Shown: positions 44,294 through 54,514, counted from the stretch's first letter. The stretch: DNA of 64,000 nucleotides from Alphaproteobacteria bacterium (GCA_028871345.1 JAGWNK010000005.1:1-64000); one strand, 5' to 3'. A program made the numbers and translations. The notes: generated from the letters alone by a model not told the origin.

Positions 44294-45417
44294 CGCGTAC
44301 GCCAGATGAACATGCTCGACATGGCGTAGTTCCACAGCACGCCCATCACCGCGCCGGCAAGACCCGCCACCCACCACACTTCATGGTCGGCATAAAGCTG
44401 CGAGGCCAGACCGATGTCTGTGAGCGCGCCCACCGTGCCGATCAGGCAGAAGCCGGCGAAGCCGCGCACCATGGCCAAGCCCTTCAGCCGGCGGTCGCGG
44501 TAGGTGAGGCTGTTGTTGAGGATGAAGTTCGAGGTCATGGCAAAGAACGTCGCCACCGACTTGGCCAGAGCGAAGCGCAACGGCCAGGCGATCAGCGCCA
44601 GATTGAGGACCGCCAGGTTCACCGCGATGCCCATGGCGCCGACGATGGCGAAGAAGATGAAGCGCGGATCCACCAGGCCCTTCGACAGCTTGGCCAGCAG
44701 GAGACCGAGGAATTCCAGCCCGATCTGGACATTGAACTTGCTTTCGCCTTCGTGGCGCTCGCCGAAGGAATAAGGCTGCTCGGCGATCCTGAGCCCGTCG
44801 CTGGCGGTGGCGATGTCGACGAGGATCTTGAAGCCGACAGGCGACAGGCGCGGCGCCATTTCTTCGAAGACGTCGCGGCGAAGCATGAAGAAGCCGCTCA
44901 TGGGATCCGACAGCTTGGTGCCGAGAAGGCGCTGCGTGATCTGGGTCGCGGCCCTGGAAATGCGCCCGCGGCTTTCGCTGAAGGAGCTGGCGCTGCCGCC
45001 CTCGACATAGCGCGTGGCGGCGACGAGGTCGAACTGTCCGGACTGGAGCTTGGCCAGCATCGCCGGCAGCACGCGCTCGTCGTGCTGCAGGTCGGCATCC
45101 ATCACCGCGACATGGGGCGCGCTCGACGACAGCATGCCTTCGATGCAGGCGCCGGCGAGCCCGCGCCGGCCGACCCGGCGGATGCAGCGGATGCGCTGGT
45201 CCTGCCGCCCGATGGCCTTCACCGCATCGGCGGTGCCGTCGGGCGAATTGTCATCGACGAAGATGGCTTCCCAGGCGATGCCGGCCAGCGCGAGGTCGAG
45301 GCGGCGCACCAACTCGGCGACGTTGCCGCGCTCGTTGAAGGTCGGCACGACGACCGACAGGACCGCCCCGGTCTCCGGAACAACATCGCGATTCGCTTCG
45401 ACAGCCGTAAGGTTCAT
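44290..45417 (-). CDS. polyprenyl-phosphate glycosyltransferase GT2 with GtrA-like domain
   Basis: A 375-residue two-part protein. Residues 20-245 are a dolichol-phosphate-mannose-synthase-like GT2 domain: VVVPTFNERGNVAELVRRLD, the catalytic DADLQHDERVLPAM near residue 104, SDPMSGFFMLRRDVFEE near residue 165, and SFGERHEGESKFN near residue 215. Residues 255-375 hold four membrane helices of the GtrA type (FFAIVGAMGIAVNLAVLNLA and so on), used to flip or anchor polyprenyl-linked sugars. AAGGAGCG precedes the ATG. Partner of the GT39 gene. Confidence 0.9.
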   Translation of the reverse strand: MNLTAVEANRDVVPETGAVLSVVVPTFNERGNVAELVRRLDLALAGIAWEAIFVDDNSPDGTADAVKAIGRQDQRIRCIRRVGRRGLAGACIEGMLSSSAPHVAVMDADLQHDERVLPAMLAKLQSGQFDLVAATRYVEGGSASSFSESRGRISRAATQITQRLLGTKLSDPMSGFFMLRRDVFEEMAPRLSPVGFKILVDIATASDGLRIAEQPYSFGERHEGESKFNVQIGLEFLGLLLAKLSKGLVDPRFIFFAIVGAMGIAVNLAVLNLALIAWPLRFALAKSVATFFAMTSNFILNNSLTYRDRRLKGLAMVRGFAGFCLIGTVGALTDIGLASQLYADHEVWWVAGLAGAVMGVLWNYAMSSMFIWRTR

Positions 45418-45631
45418 GCGTGCGCTCCTTGGGGGCGCCTTGGTGAGCGTCCGGGGCCGTTCCGTCAAGTGTCCGCCGGACGCAGGACGATGTGCAAGGA
45501 AAATGAAGCACTTGCAATAGCTTAAGGAACCCGGCCGGAACCTGCCGGGCTGCCGCAACGCCGGTGGGCGTACTCCTCAAGTCGCCGGCCGGCTATAATC
45601 GCAGGGCGAGCGGTGGCGCGGCTGATCTGTG

Positions 45632-46801
45632 ATGAATCCGATTGCAGATTCCCTGATCGAGAAGCAGTGGTACGAAGCCTTGTCGCATCTGGCCTGCGGC
45701 TGCCTCGAATTCGTGGCGCCCAACGGCGACGTCCACGTCTTCCGCGGCGCCAGGCCGGGACCCAAGGCGCATTTCGCGGTTCACGACTGGGATGTTCTGC
45801 GTCACGTCGCGGCGCGCGGCGACGTCGCGCTCGGCGAGGACTATGTCGACGGCGCCTGGGAGACGGACGACATCGAAACCTTGATCTCGCTGTTCCTGAT
45901 GAACATGGATGCGCTGGAGCCGCATGCGCGCGGGACGTTCCTGTCGCGCCTGGCGCTGGTCATCAGCGACCGCTTCCTGCGCCGCAATTCGCTGGCGGGC
46001 TCTCGCCGCAACATCCAGTCCCATTACGACGTCGGCAACGAGTTCTACGCGCTGTGGCTCGACCAGAGCATGACCTACTCTTCGGGGCTCTACGCAGGCA
46101 CGGCCGGTTCGCTGGAAGAGGCACAGGGCAACAAGTACCGGCGCATCCTGAACCGCTTCACCAAGCCGTGCGCCGCGGTGCTGGAGATCGGCTGCGGCTG
46201 GGGCGGCTTCGCCGAGCGCGCCATCGAGGCCGGCCACCGGCTCACCGGCCTCACCATCTCGCCGTCGCAATACCGCTACGCGGTCGAGCGGGTGAAGGGC
46301 GCCGCCGACATCCTGCTCGAGGATTACCGCAAGGCGCGCGGGCTGTTCGATGTGATCGTCTCGATCGAGATGTTCGAAGCGGTGGGCGAGCACTACTGGC
46401 CGCGCTATTTCCAGGCCGTCGCCGACCGGCTGACGCGCGGCGGCAAGGCCGTGATCCAGACCATTACCATCCGCGACGACCTGTTCGCGGCCTATCGCGT
46501 GCGCAGCGACTTCATCCGTCGCTACGTGTTCCCGGGAGGCATGCTGCCGTCGCTGCGCCGCTTCCGCGACGAGGCCGAGCACGCCGGGCTCAAGGTGGCG
46601 GACCAGTTCGCTTTCGGACGCGACTATGCCAGGACCTTGCGGGAGTGGGGCGGGCGCATGCGCGCCAAGAGCGAAGCCATCAAGGCCATGGGCCACGACG
46701 AGCGTTTCCTGCGCAACTGGCAGTACTACCTCGCCATCTGTGCGGCCTCCTTCCAGGTCGGGCGCACCGACGTGGTGCAGGTCGAACTGGTGAAGACGTA
46801 A
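45632..46801 (+). CDS. cyclopropane-fatty-acyl-phospholipid synthase family methyltransferase
   Basis: A 389-residue SAM-dependent enzyme that normally adds a methylene to unsaturated acyl chains of membrane phospholipids. It shows IQSHYDVGNEFYALWLDQSM near residue 130, the SAM loop AAVLEIGCGWGGFAERAIEA near residue 183, ISPSQYRYAV, and a C-terminal WGGRMRAKSEAIKAMGHDER helix. An N-terminal lipid-binding region (about 1-110) is typical of the longer CFA group. ATG 45632 or an adjacent GTG at 45629 may be the start. Such enzymes often respond to acid or stationary-phase stress, but no control site is visible. Confidence 0.88.
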   Translation: MNPIADSLIEKQWYEALSHLACGCLEFVAPNGDVHVFRGARPGPKAHFAVHDWDVLRHVAARGDVALGEDYVDGAWETDDIETLISLFLMNMDALEPHARGTFLSRLALVISDRFLRRNSLAGSRRNIQSHYDVGNEFYALWLDQSMTYSSGLYAGTAGSLEEAQGNKYRRILNRFTKPCAAVLEIGCGWGGFAERAIEAGHRLTGLTISPSQYRYAVERVKGAADILLEDYRKARGLFDVIVSIEMFEAVGEHYWPRYFQAVADRLTRGGKAVIQTITIRDDLFAAYRVRSDFIRRYVFPGGMLPSLRRFRDEAEHAGLKVADQFAFGRDYARTLREWGGRMRAKSEAIKAMGHDERFLRNWQYYLAICAASFQVGRTDVVQVELVKT

Positions 46802-46952
46802 ACCGGCCTGCGGTCGTGCCGCCTGCGATTTCCTTCGAACGAAGAGCGAACGCGGAATCGGTGGACGCCGGCCGCCGGCTGTGCCAATCCGCAGTCTGGA
46901 GCGTGGCGGATATGGTCCTCAGGTTCCCGACGCAGATCGGTACCGATACCTT

Positions 46953-48497
46953 ATGAAAGTGTCCTGGAAGAACGACTGGCCAGCGGCCTTGCTGGTGCTG
47001 GCCGCGGCGATACTGATCGTTCCGCTGTGGACGGTGCGAAGCCCGGGCATGCCGGACTATCCTGCCCATATCGCGGGATTCTTCCTCGTCGCCCATCCTA
47101 CGCCCTATTACAGCGTCCATTGGGTGCTCGTTCCCAACCTGGCATCGGAGATGGCGGTGCCGGTGCTGGCCAAGCTGTTTGCCCTGGAAACAGCGACCAA
47201 GCTGTTCCTGAGCCTGGCGGTGGCGATGTGGGTGCTGGGCCCCGGCGCCATCCAGCGCGCGCTGACCGGCAGGATCGGCGTTACCTCTCTGGCCGGCGCT
47301 CTCTTCGCCTATAACGCCAACTTCACCTGGGGCTTCTTCAATTATTACTTCTCGGCCGGGCTGTGCTTCGTGATCTTCGCCGCCTGGATCGTCGCCGCCA
47401 AGCGGCGCGGCCCGCTGACGCTGGCGACCTTCGCCGCGGCGGTGGTGGTGCTCTATGCCTGCCATCTGTTTGCGGTCTGCATCCTGGTGACGCTGATCGC
47501 CTGTTTCGAGGCATCGCGCGCCTTGGACGAGCGCCTTACCGACCTGAAGACCCTGGCGCGGCGCGCCGCGGAAAGTGCCGCCGTGTTCGTGCCGGCAGCG
47601 ATCGTGTATGTGGCCGTCCATCCTGCCGGCGGCGCAGGCGATCTCGAATTCAACTATGCCGACACGATCGGCGACCGGCTGGCGAGCGCCATCCAGGTCA
47701 ATTTCAGCGATCCGGCCTATCTGATGATCGGCGGCCTCGCCATCCTGGTGCTGGCGGGACTGATCTATCGGCGGATCCGCGTCCACCGTCTGGCGAAGAT
47801 CCTGGTGCTGGTCCTGGCCACGCTGACGGTGGCGGCGCCGGAATGGGCGATGGGCGGCTGGGGTGTGGATTTGCGCCTGCCTGCCGTGCTGGAGGCCGTC
47901 CTGTTCGCGGGCATGGAGGTGCGCCTGGGAGCGCGCTTCATGAAGGGGCTGGCGGCGCTGTTGCTGGCGGCGGCGGCGGCCAACGCGGCCCAGTTGGCCG
48001 ATGCGTGGCGCGGCTACGACCGTCAGTACGGCGAATTCCGCGATGCCATCCGCAGCCTGCCGAGAGGCGTGCGCCTCCTGACGGTGCTGGACGGCGACGC
48101 GCTGGGCGACACGGCGGATCCGCCCTATTGGCACATGGCCGAATTCGCCATCGTCGACAAAGGCGCCTTCACGCCGCTGATGTTCGCCACCAAAGGTCAG
48201 CATATCGTGCGCGTGAACCCGCCCTATGACCGATGGGCCGCGGCCAGCGCCCAGCAGGGTTCGCCGCCGGATGTCACCGAACTCACGGACCTCTCGATCG
48301 GTCGCGACGACGAGGACACCGACATCAAGGACGTCTTCCCCTACCTCAAGCACTTCCAGTGCCACTACGACGTCGCCGTGGTGATCAGCGGCAATTCGGA
48401 AGAGAGCACCGTGCCGCCCTTCATGGAGCTGCGCCATTCGGGAAGCTTCTTCTCGCTCTACGACATCCACCCGACCCACGCCTGCGTCCGCCGATGA
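46953..48497 (+). CDS. hypothetical multi-pass membrane protein, 514 aa
   Basis: About ten hydrophobic helices with the first external loop LWTVRSPGMPDYPAHIAGFF, which resembles the Asp-containing loop of GT39/GT83-type membrane transferases. A large C-terminal soluble part (about residues 360-514) has GVRLLTVLDGDALGDTADPP. I cannot assign a substrate. Its stop overlaps the start of the next membrane protein (ATGA), so the pair is probably co-translated. Start at ATG 46953; upstream in-frame codons are poorer. Confidence 0.65.
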   Translation: MKVSWKNDWPAALLVLAAAILIVPLWTVRSPGMPDYPAHIAGFFLVAHPTPYYSVHWVLVPNLASEMAVPVLAKLFALETATKLFLSLAVAMWVLGPGAIQRALTGRIGVTSLAGALFAYNANFTWGFFNYYFSAGLCFVIFAAWIVAAKRRGPLTLATFAAAVVVLYACHLFAVCILVTLIACFEASRALDERLTDLKTLARRAAESAAVFVPAAIVYVAVHPAGGAGDLEFNYADTIGDRLASAIQVNFSDPAYLMIGGLAILVLAGLIYRRIRVHRLAKILVLVLATLTVAAPEWAMGGWGVDLRLPAVLEAVLFAGMEVRLGARFMKGLAALLLAAAAANAAQLADAWRGYDRQYGEFRDAIRSLPRGVRLLTVLDGDALGDTADPPYWHMAEFAIVDKGAFTPLMFATKGQHIVRVNPPYDRWAAASAQQGSPPDVTELTDLSIGRDDEDTDIKDVFPYLKHFQCHYDVAVVISGNSEESTVPPFMELRHSGSFFSLYDIHPTHACVRR

Positions 48498-49888
48498 GCC
48501 GGAACGCCAGCAAACCTGTCTATCTCGCGGTCGTCGCGGCCCTGGCGATGCTCTGCCTGCTCGGCCTCGTCAAGGCGGCGGCCGCCATCGGCCTGCACGT
48601 GCCGCTCGATCCCAACGAGGGCTGGAACGCCTATCATGCGGCCGCGGCGATGGGCGCCGGTCCGCTCTATCCCGCCGCCGGCAGCTACCTCGTCAACAAC
48701 TATCCGCCCCTGTCCTTCTATCTGGTGGGAGCGCTGGCCCGGCTTGTCGGCGACGCCATCGTGGCGGGACGCCTCGTCTCGCTCGCCTCCTTCGTCTTCC
48801 TCCTCATTGCGCTCTTTGCGGCGGCGCGGCGGATGGGCGCGAACCTTGCCGCGGCGCTGTTCGCGCCGCTGCTGTTTGCCGGCATCCTCCTCGTCTTCAG
48901 CGACTATGTGGCGATGGACGATCCCCAGATGCTGGCGCAGGCGCTGGCGATGGGCGGTTTCCTGATCCTGCTGCGCGAACCGCGGCGCGCGCCTGCCGTC
49001 CTGGCTGCGGCGCTGCTGTTCGTGCTGGCGGCGTTCGTCAAGCACAATGTGGTGGCGCAGGCGGTGGCGTCGACGGCGTGGGTGGCCTTGTTCGACCGGC
49101 GCAACGCCTTGCGTCTGGCTGCTGCGGGCATCGGTTTCCTGGTGATCGGGCTGGGCCTGTTCCACGCCGTGTACGGCACGGGGCTGCTGGCGCATCTCAT
49201 CACGCCGCGCGGCTATTCGCTGGAAGACTTGCGCCTGCTCTTGTCGGGCTGGCTCGAAGGCTGCGCCGTGCCGCTGGCAGGGCTCGCAGGCCTTGTCGTG
49301 CTCGGCCGGCGCGACCGCCATGTGCAGTTCTGCGCGCTTTACGCCGGCCTGGGACTGGCCATCGGCGTGGTGTTCCTCGGCGGCGCCGGCGTGGACATCA
49401 ATGTGCTGTTCGACGCGGACCTCGCCTTGAGCCTTGGCGCCGCCCTGCTGCTCGGCAAATTCGCCGAAGGCTGGAGGGCGCCCGCCGCGGCGGCGGCGAT
49501 GGCTTTGCCGCTGCTTGTACCCGTGGTCGCCAACGCCGAGGCGCACGAGGCGTGGCTGCACCCCCTGAACCAGGACAGCGAAATGGCTTCGGCCGACGTC
49601 GCCTTCCTGGCGCGGCACAAGGGACCGGCGATCTGCGAAATGCTGTCCTTGTGCTACTGGGCGGCAAAGCCGGCGGCCGTGGACGTCTTCAACACGGGGC
49701 AGGCCTTCGACACGGGCGCGCGCAGCGACCGCGAGCTGGTGAGCCGCATTGTGGCGCAACGCTACGCGGTCATCCAGTTCGATCCCGATTCACCCGAGCC
49801 CTTGGGCGACAACGTGCGCGACGCGATGCAGCGCGCCTATCGCCTCGACCACGAAGACGACCTGGGAAGCTTCTACGTGCCGCGGTAG
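48494..49888 (+). CDS. putative membrane glycosyltransferase (GT39-like), 464 aa
   Basis: Nine to eleven hydrophobic segments and the loop LDPNEGWNAYHAAAAMGAGP, with a DxNE motif after helix 1, recall Dpm-type or GT39 sugar transferases. YPPLSFYLVGALARLVGDAI and MDDPQMLAQALAMGGFLILL are also characteristic. A periplasmic tail near residue 360 onward (HPLNQDSEMASADVAFLARH) follows. Together with the preceding gene it may glycosylate an envelope component, but family membership is tentative. It converges with the three-domain enzyme, overlapping its end by 16 bases. Confidence 0.65.
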   Translation: MSRNASKPVYLAVVAALAMLCLLGLVKAAAAIGLHVPLDPNEGWNAYHAAAAMGAGPLYPAAGSYLVNNYPPLSFYLVGALARLVGDAIVAGRLVSLASFVFLLIALFAAARRMGANLAAALFAPLLFAGILLVFSDYVAMDDPQMLAQALAMGGFLILLREPRRAPAVLAAALLFVLAAFVKHNVVAQAVASTAWVALFDRRNALRLAAAGIGFLVIGLGLFHAVYGTGLLAHLITPRGYSLEDLRLLLSGWLEGCAVPLAGLAGLVVLGRRDRHVQFCALYAGLGLAIGVVFLGGAGVDINVLFDADLALSLGAALLLGKFAEGWRAPAAAAAMALPLLVPVVANAEAHEAWLHPLNQDSEMASADVAFLARHKGPAICEMLSLCYWAAKPAAVDVFNTGQAFDTGARSDRELVSRIVAQRYAVIQFDPDSPEPLGDNVRDAMQRAYRLDHEDDLGSFYVPR

Positions 49889-52800
49889 CTCTTGGCCGCA
49901 GGCTTGGCCGCGCCGGCCTTGACCGTACCCGTCCTCTCCAGCTTGCCCCAGCCGACGAAGACGCCGCGGAACGCCGTGGTGATCGACCGCACCACGACGT
50001 AGTACATCAGCTGGCGGTAGCCGAAGCGCTGCAGCATCAGCCACCACATCAGGCTCCAGTTCTCGCGCCGCTCCATCAGGAAGCCGACCGCCGCCGCCAG
50101 GAGATCCACCACCATGAAGACGGCGTAATAGATGCCGACGGTCACGAGGTTGTGGTTGGAGAACTCGGCGCCGTGCTGCACATAGGCGATCCATTGCGTC
50201 AGAAGCTGCCACAGGAGCAGCAGGTCGGCGACGGGCGCCAGCGCGGTGAGCAGGATCTGGAACATCCACACCTGCGGCAGCGCGATCATGCCCATGGCGC
50301 CGTAGCGCGGGTTGAACGTCATGTCGCGGTACTTCCACAGGCATTGTAGCGTGCCGAAAGCCCAGCGGAAGCGCTGCATGGCAAGGCCGCGCACGGTGGA
50401 CGGCGCCTCGGTCCAGGCAACGGCGGTGGGATCGAAGCGCACCACATAGCCCGCGCGCTGCATGCCGATGGTGAGATCCTGGTCTTCGGCCAGCGTGGCG
50501 GAGGCGAAGCCGCCGCAGGCCGTCAGCGCCGAACGCCGCCAGGCGCCGACGGCGCCAGGAACGACGGTGAGCGTGTCGAGCGCCGCCAGGGCGCGGCGTT
50601 CCAGGTTCTGCGCCACGATGTATTCCAGCGCCTGCCAGCGCGTGATCATGTTGAAGCGGTTGCCGACCTTGGCGTTGCCGGCGACGGCGCCCACCTTGGG
50701 ATCGCCGAACCAGCGCACCAGGCGGGAAATCGTATCGGTGTCGAATTCCGTGTCGGCGTCGAGCGCCACGACGACCTCGCCCTTGGCGCGGGCAAGCCCG
50801 AGATTGAGGGCGTTGGCCTTGCCGCCGTTGGCCACGCTGATCAGCGTGACCGAGGGGCTGTCGGCAAAATGCTCGCGGATGACCTCGGCCGTGCGGTCCC
50901 TGGAGCCGTCGTCGATGACGATGATCTCGAGGTCCTTGTAGTCGCTCGCCAGGATGCGCGAGACGGTGGAAGCGATCACCCGCTCTTCGTTGAAGGCCGG
51001 GATGATCACCGAGACCGGGATGTGCGCAGCGTCGGCGGGCGCCGCCAGCGCGCGTTCCTTGCGGCGGTTGATTACGGCAAGGCCGCACAGCAACAGGAGC
51101 CGGCCGATGCCGAGGAAGATCGCCGCCAGGAAGCAGTAATAGAGGAAGCTGCCGAACCAGCTGAGCGCCAGGAACACCATCTTGTCGGCATAGAGCGTGA
51201 AGCTCGGCGCCAACCGCGGCATCGCCTGGTCGCGCGTCAGGCCGGCGAGCTTGGAGACCAGCACGAAATGGTAGCCGCGCGCCCTCAGCCCGTCGATGAG
51301 GCTCGGCAACAGCTCGATCGTGCGCGTGCGGTCGCCGCCGGAATCGTGCATCAGGACGATGTTGCCGCGCAGATCCGGGTTGGGGTCCGTGATCGCCTTG
51401 AGCACGTTCTGCATCATCTGCTGGGGCGTCGGCTGCTGCCAGTCGAAGGTGTCGACGTGGACGCCGACCGTGACGTAGCCCATGTCCTGGGCGATCTTCA
51501 CGGGGGCGATTTCGTCCTCGGTCGCAGGTTCGGCGTCGCCCAGATAGGGCGGCCGGAACAGGCGCATCGAGCGGCCGGTCAAAGCCTCGAACAGCCTTTG
51601 CGTCGCGTTGTATTCGAGCTTGTCGGCTTCCGGCGAGGTCTCGGCCAAGTTGGGGTGGGTGAAGGTGTGGTTGCCGATCTCGTGGCCTTCGGCCAGTATC
51701 CGCTGGATCAGCCCCGGATGCGCCTCGGCGTTGGCGCCGATGACGAAGAACGTCGCCTTGACGTTCTTCTCCTTGAGGATGTCGAGGATCGCCGGCGTGT
51801 AATCGGGATCGGGGCCGTCGTCGAAGGTCAGCGCCAGGGTGTGGGGCACCGCGCCGACGCGGCGGATGACGTAGCTGGTCGGCAGCTTGGTGTAGGTCTC
51901 GTCGTCGATGTCGCCGTTCTGCGGATCGACTTCGAACGTGCGCGCTCCGGTCTGCGGCGACGCCTCGATGCGCAGGATCTCGCCTTCGCCTTCGAAGTCC
52001 ACGTCCTGGTTGTCGGGGATGGCGCCGAGCGCCGCAGGGGCCGGCGCGCCGTAGGGCCGCGCCATCACCGACCAGACCGAGGGGTCCTCGCTTCCCAGGC
52101 GCCATAAGGCGTAGCCGGCCGGCTGGTAGACGTCGGCGGCATGGATCTCGTTGAACGTCGTGACGCCGTCGAGAAACCACACGTCGTGCTTCACATTGTC
52201 GTTTTCGATGTAGGAGAAATGCGGATTGTTGCTGTCGGGATCGAAGTCGACGCGGGCGCTCGAATCGCGGGCGGCAATCGCGGCATCCTGGAAGCTGAGG
52301 TCGTCGGCGGTGTCCGCGCCATACCAATCATAGGCGTAGTTGCCCAGCGCGATGATGGTGTGATTGGGCGACAGCTGCTTCATGCGCTTGTCGAGCGTGG
52401 ATTCGAACCACGGCTGGCTGGCGATGGCGCCCGCCTCGCCCGTCTCGTCGTGCTCGTCATAGGCCATCAGCATCGTGTAATCGATGGACTTGGCGAACGC
52501 GGCGTAGGGCCACTTCTCATCGTCATAAGGCGCGGCCTGAACCACGATCCAGTGGTGCGGGGCGAAGGCCGTCGACAATTCCTGCAGGAAGGCGCCGAGA
52601 TCGTCGTACGCGGATTCGGGCAGGCTCTCGAAGTCGATGACCACGCCCTGAAGCTTGTAGGTGCCCAGGAAGGAGACGATGCCCTTCTCGACGGACTGGC
52701 GGCGCACCGGATCGGCCAGCAGATTCGCCAGGCCCGGCCCGTCCCAGGTGCCCTGGTCGGCATTCTGGATCACCGGCAGGATCGCCACGCTCGGCCGGTC

Positions 52801-53313
52801 GCCGCGCACGAGCTTCAGCGCCTTGGCGTCCATCGTGATCTTGAGCGCCATGTCGTTGCCGGCCAGTTCGAGCCAGCTGGGCAGCACCCAGTCGAGCTTG
52901 GGCAGAGCGCGCTTGAGCGCCGGATAGCTGGCGTCGTCCCAGTTGACGTAGAAGCCGATGGTGATGGGACGGCCGGCCTGGGGGCGCAGGATCGCCGACA
53001 ATTCGCGCGACGGCAGCTTCTCGCGCGCGTTGCGCAGCTTCCAGGCGCGCGCGATCTGCTCGCGGGCCCGCGCCTCCTCGGCCAGCCTGGCCGCGGATTT
53101 GAGGAGCGCGGGGTCGGCCGCCTTGCGCACGAGCGCATTGTTGGCCGTCAACTTGACCGGCAGGTCGGGCCCGCTGACGCGCTGGGTGGCGAGAATGCTG
53201 GCCACGAAGGCGATGCCGAGCACGGTGGAGAGCACCGCTCCGGCCCAGCCAAGGGCGGACAGCCGCGCGGCGCGCCGTCCGGTCTCGTCGAAGAAGATCT
53301 GCTTGTCTGACAT
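49873..53313 (-). CDS. three-domain enzyme: GH18-like, polysaccharide deacetylase and GT2 glycosyltransferase
   Basis: The 1146-residue protein has a membrane anchor (LGWAGAVLSTVLGIAFVASI, about 21-40). A GH18/YaaH-like barrel follows (about 115-425; TYKLQGVVIDFESLPESAY at 218-236 keeps the catalytic DxE). Next comes a NodB-type deacetylase (about 490-690): TFDDGPDPDYTP, GNHTFTHPN, LFRPPYLGD and LMHDSGGD carry its metal and catalytic residues. After two helices (710-750) is a processive GT2 (765-1040; VSVIIPAFNEER, VALDADTEFD, AEDQDLTIG, QRFRWAFG) with C-terminal helices. It could make, trim and deacetylate a GlcNAc-type exopolysaccharide. The first ATG in a good context is 53311-53313. Confidence 0.87.
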   Translation of the reverse strand: MSDKQIFFDETGRRAARLSALGWAGAVLSTVLGIAFVASILATQRVSGPDLPVKLTANNALVRKAADPALLKSAARLAEEARAREQIARAWKLRNAREKLPSRELSAILRPQAGRPITIGFYVNWDDASYPALKRALPKLDWVLPSWLELAGNDMALKITMDAKALKLVRGDRPSVAILPVIQNADQGTWDGPGLANLLADPVRRQSVEKGIVSFLGTYKLQGVVIDFESLPESAYDDLGAFLQELSTAFAPHHWIVVQAAPYDDEKWPYAAFAKSIDYTMLMAYDEHDETGEAGAIASQPWFESTLDKRMKQLSPNHTIIALGNYAYDWYGADTADDLSFQDAAIAARDSSARVDFDPDSNNPHFSYIENDNVKHDVWFLDGVTTFNEIHAADVYQPAGYALWRLGSEDPSVWSVMARPYGAPAPAALGAIPDNQDVDFEGEGEILRIEASPQTGARTFEVDPQNGDIDDETYTKLPTSYVIRRVGAVPHTLALTFDDGPDPDYTPAILDILKEKNVKATFFVIGANAEAHPGLIQRILAEGHEIGNHTFTHPNLAETSPEADKLEYNATQRLFEALTGRSMRLFRPPYLGDAEPATEDEIAPVKIAQDMGYVTVGVHVDTFDWQQPTPQQMMQNVLKAITDPNPDLRGNIVLMHDSGGDRTRTIELLPSLIDGLRARGYHFVLVSKLAGLTRDQAMPRLAPSFTLYADKMVFLALSWFGSFLYYCFLAAIFLGIGRLLLLCGLAVINRRKERALAAPADAAHIPVSVIIPAFNEERVIASTVSRILASDYKDLEIIVIDDGSRDRTAEVIREHFADSPSVTLISVANGGKANALNLGLARAKGEVVVALDADTEFDTDTISRLVRWFGDPKVGAVAGNAKVGNRFNMITRWQALEYIVAQNLERRALAALDTLTVVPGAVGAWRRSALTACGGFASATLAEDQDLTIGMQRAGYVVRFDPTAVAWTEAPSTVRGLAMQRFRWAFGTLQCLWKYRDMTFNPRYGAMGMIALPQVWMFQILLTALAPVADLLLLWQLLTQWIAYVQHGAEFSNHNLVTVGIYYAVFMVVDLLAAAVGFLMERRENWSLMWWLMLQRFGYRQLMYYVVVRSITTAFRGVFVGWGKLERTGTVKAGAAKPAAKSYRGT

Positions 53314-53492
53314 GGATTGGGCGGACGCTTCAGTCCCAGTATACCGTGCTTTGGCCCCTGCCGACTGACATGAAGCAATCGGAGGCGGGGTGCAAGAGGC
53401 CAGACTACCTATCGCAAACCCGGTTGCCGCGGATCGCAGATCGGGATGGCCCAAGACTGTTGCGGCGGCAAGACCTCTGCAAAATCAGGCGA

Positions 53493-54257
53493 TTAACCCA
53501 GCACGCGATCGCCGAGACCACGGCGGTCGGCCAGCCTTTCGCGGACAGCGGGCGGCTCGTAATGGAACTGCGCGATCTCGCGTTCGGCGAGCAGGCCGAT
53601 CAGCTCGATGTCCTGCGGCGACAGGAATTGCGCGGCTGTCGCCGTGACGGGACGAAGTCCCGCCTTGGCCCGGATGGATGCGAACGCCTCGCTCAAAGCA
53701 TCCCCCAATCCGAGCCTGACGCCCAGCGCACGCACCTCCTCGCCCAGATTCTCGTAGCGCAGGACGGCATCGACGATCACCTGGTTGCCGTCGGTGTACA
53801 CCGGCCAGTTGGACTGCACGAGTTGCGGCTCCGACAGCAGCAGGTCGTGCACGCTGGGGCGCGCGCCGTGCGGCGCGTGGCGCTGGTCGTAGAAATACTG
53901 GCTGACCAGGCGGTCCCACGGGTTGCGCACGATCGTGAACTTATAATAGGCGTTCCATACCGACTCTCCGACGATCGCCCGGATGCGCGATGCGGGAATG
54001 TGATTGAAGAAGAATTCCGGCTTCTGCCTGATCGCCAAGAAACGTTCGAAATCGCGCAAGGTCCATTGCCGCAGGGGCGTCGTGTAGTTCTGCGCCCCCC
54101 TGTATTTCAGCCTCTTTCGGGTCGCTTCGTCCTCGTCCGAGATGGGAGTGAGGATGTCGTCCGGACCGCAGAACTTCGACAGGGCAATCTCGAGCGATGT
54201 CCCCGCCGTCTTCTTCGTCTTGACAAAAATGAACTTATGCCGATGCGAAACGATCAT
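53493..54257 (-). CDS. sulfotransferase-family protein
   Basis: A 254-residue cytosolic protein of the carbohydrate sulfotransferase group. It has the 5' PAPS-binding loop VKTKKTAGTSLEIALSKFCG (residues about 13-32) and the 3' phosphate-binding segment YYKFTIVRNPWDRLVSQYFY near residue 104. These enzymes transfer sulfate from PAPS to sugars. The adjacent GH18-deacetylase-GT2 gene on the same strand makes sulfation of an exopolysaccharide plausible. Start at ATG 54255-54257; a longer frame begins at 54287. Confidence 0.78.
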   Translation of the reverse strand: MIVSHRHKFIFVKTKKTAGTSLEIALSKFCGPDDILTPISDEDEATRKRLKYRGAQNYTTPLRQWTLRDFERFLAIRQKPEFFFNHIPASRIRAIVGESVWNAYYKFTIVRNPWDRLVSQYFYDQRHAPHGARPSVHDLLLSEPQLVQSNWPVYTDGNQVIVDAVLRYENLGEEVRALGVRLGLGDALSEAFASIRAKAGLRPVTATAAQFLSPQDIELIGLLAEREIAQFHYEPPAVRERLADRRGLGDRVLG

Positions 54258-54437
54258 GGCATTCCGTTGGACTGATGCGAGGCACACCCATTACTGCCCC
54301 GCAGCATCATTGCTGCCCGCCGGAGAACTTTCCAGCAAAACATCTTTCATGTTGGCAAATGACGCGAAAGCCGCCGTGGCGGCAGCGTCAGCCATGACGG
54401 CCATGCGCAATTTCGGACGAGGGCCTGACGGCGAGAT

Positions 54438-54514
<77 letters not shown>

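Noticed and set aside
53302-53312. Another TTGTCTGACA box at the start of the GH18-deacetylase-GT2 gene
   Set aside because: It lies inside the first codons (MSDKQ) rather than in an upstream region, lacks AT-rich flanks and concerns a gene outside the arabinose locus, so chance is the simplest explanation.
49873-54257. Nod factor (lipochitooligosaccharide) cluster
   Set aside because: No NodA acyltransferase, nod box or NodIJ exporter is present, and the GT2 and deacetylase domains are fused with GH18, which is common in non-symbiotic bacteria.
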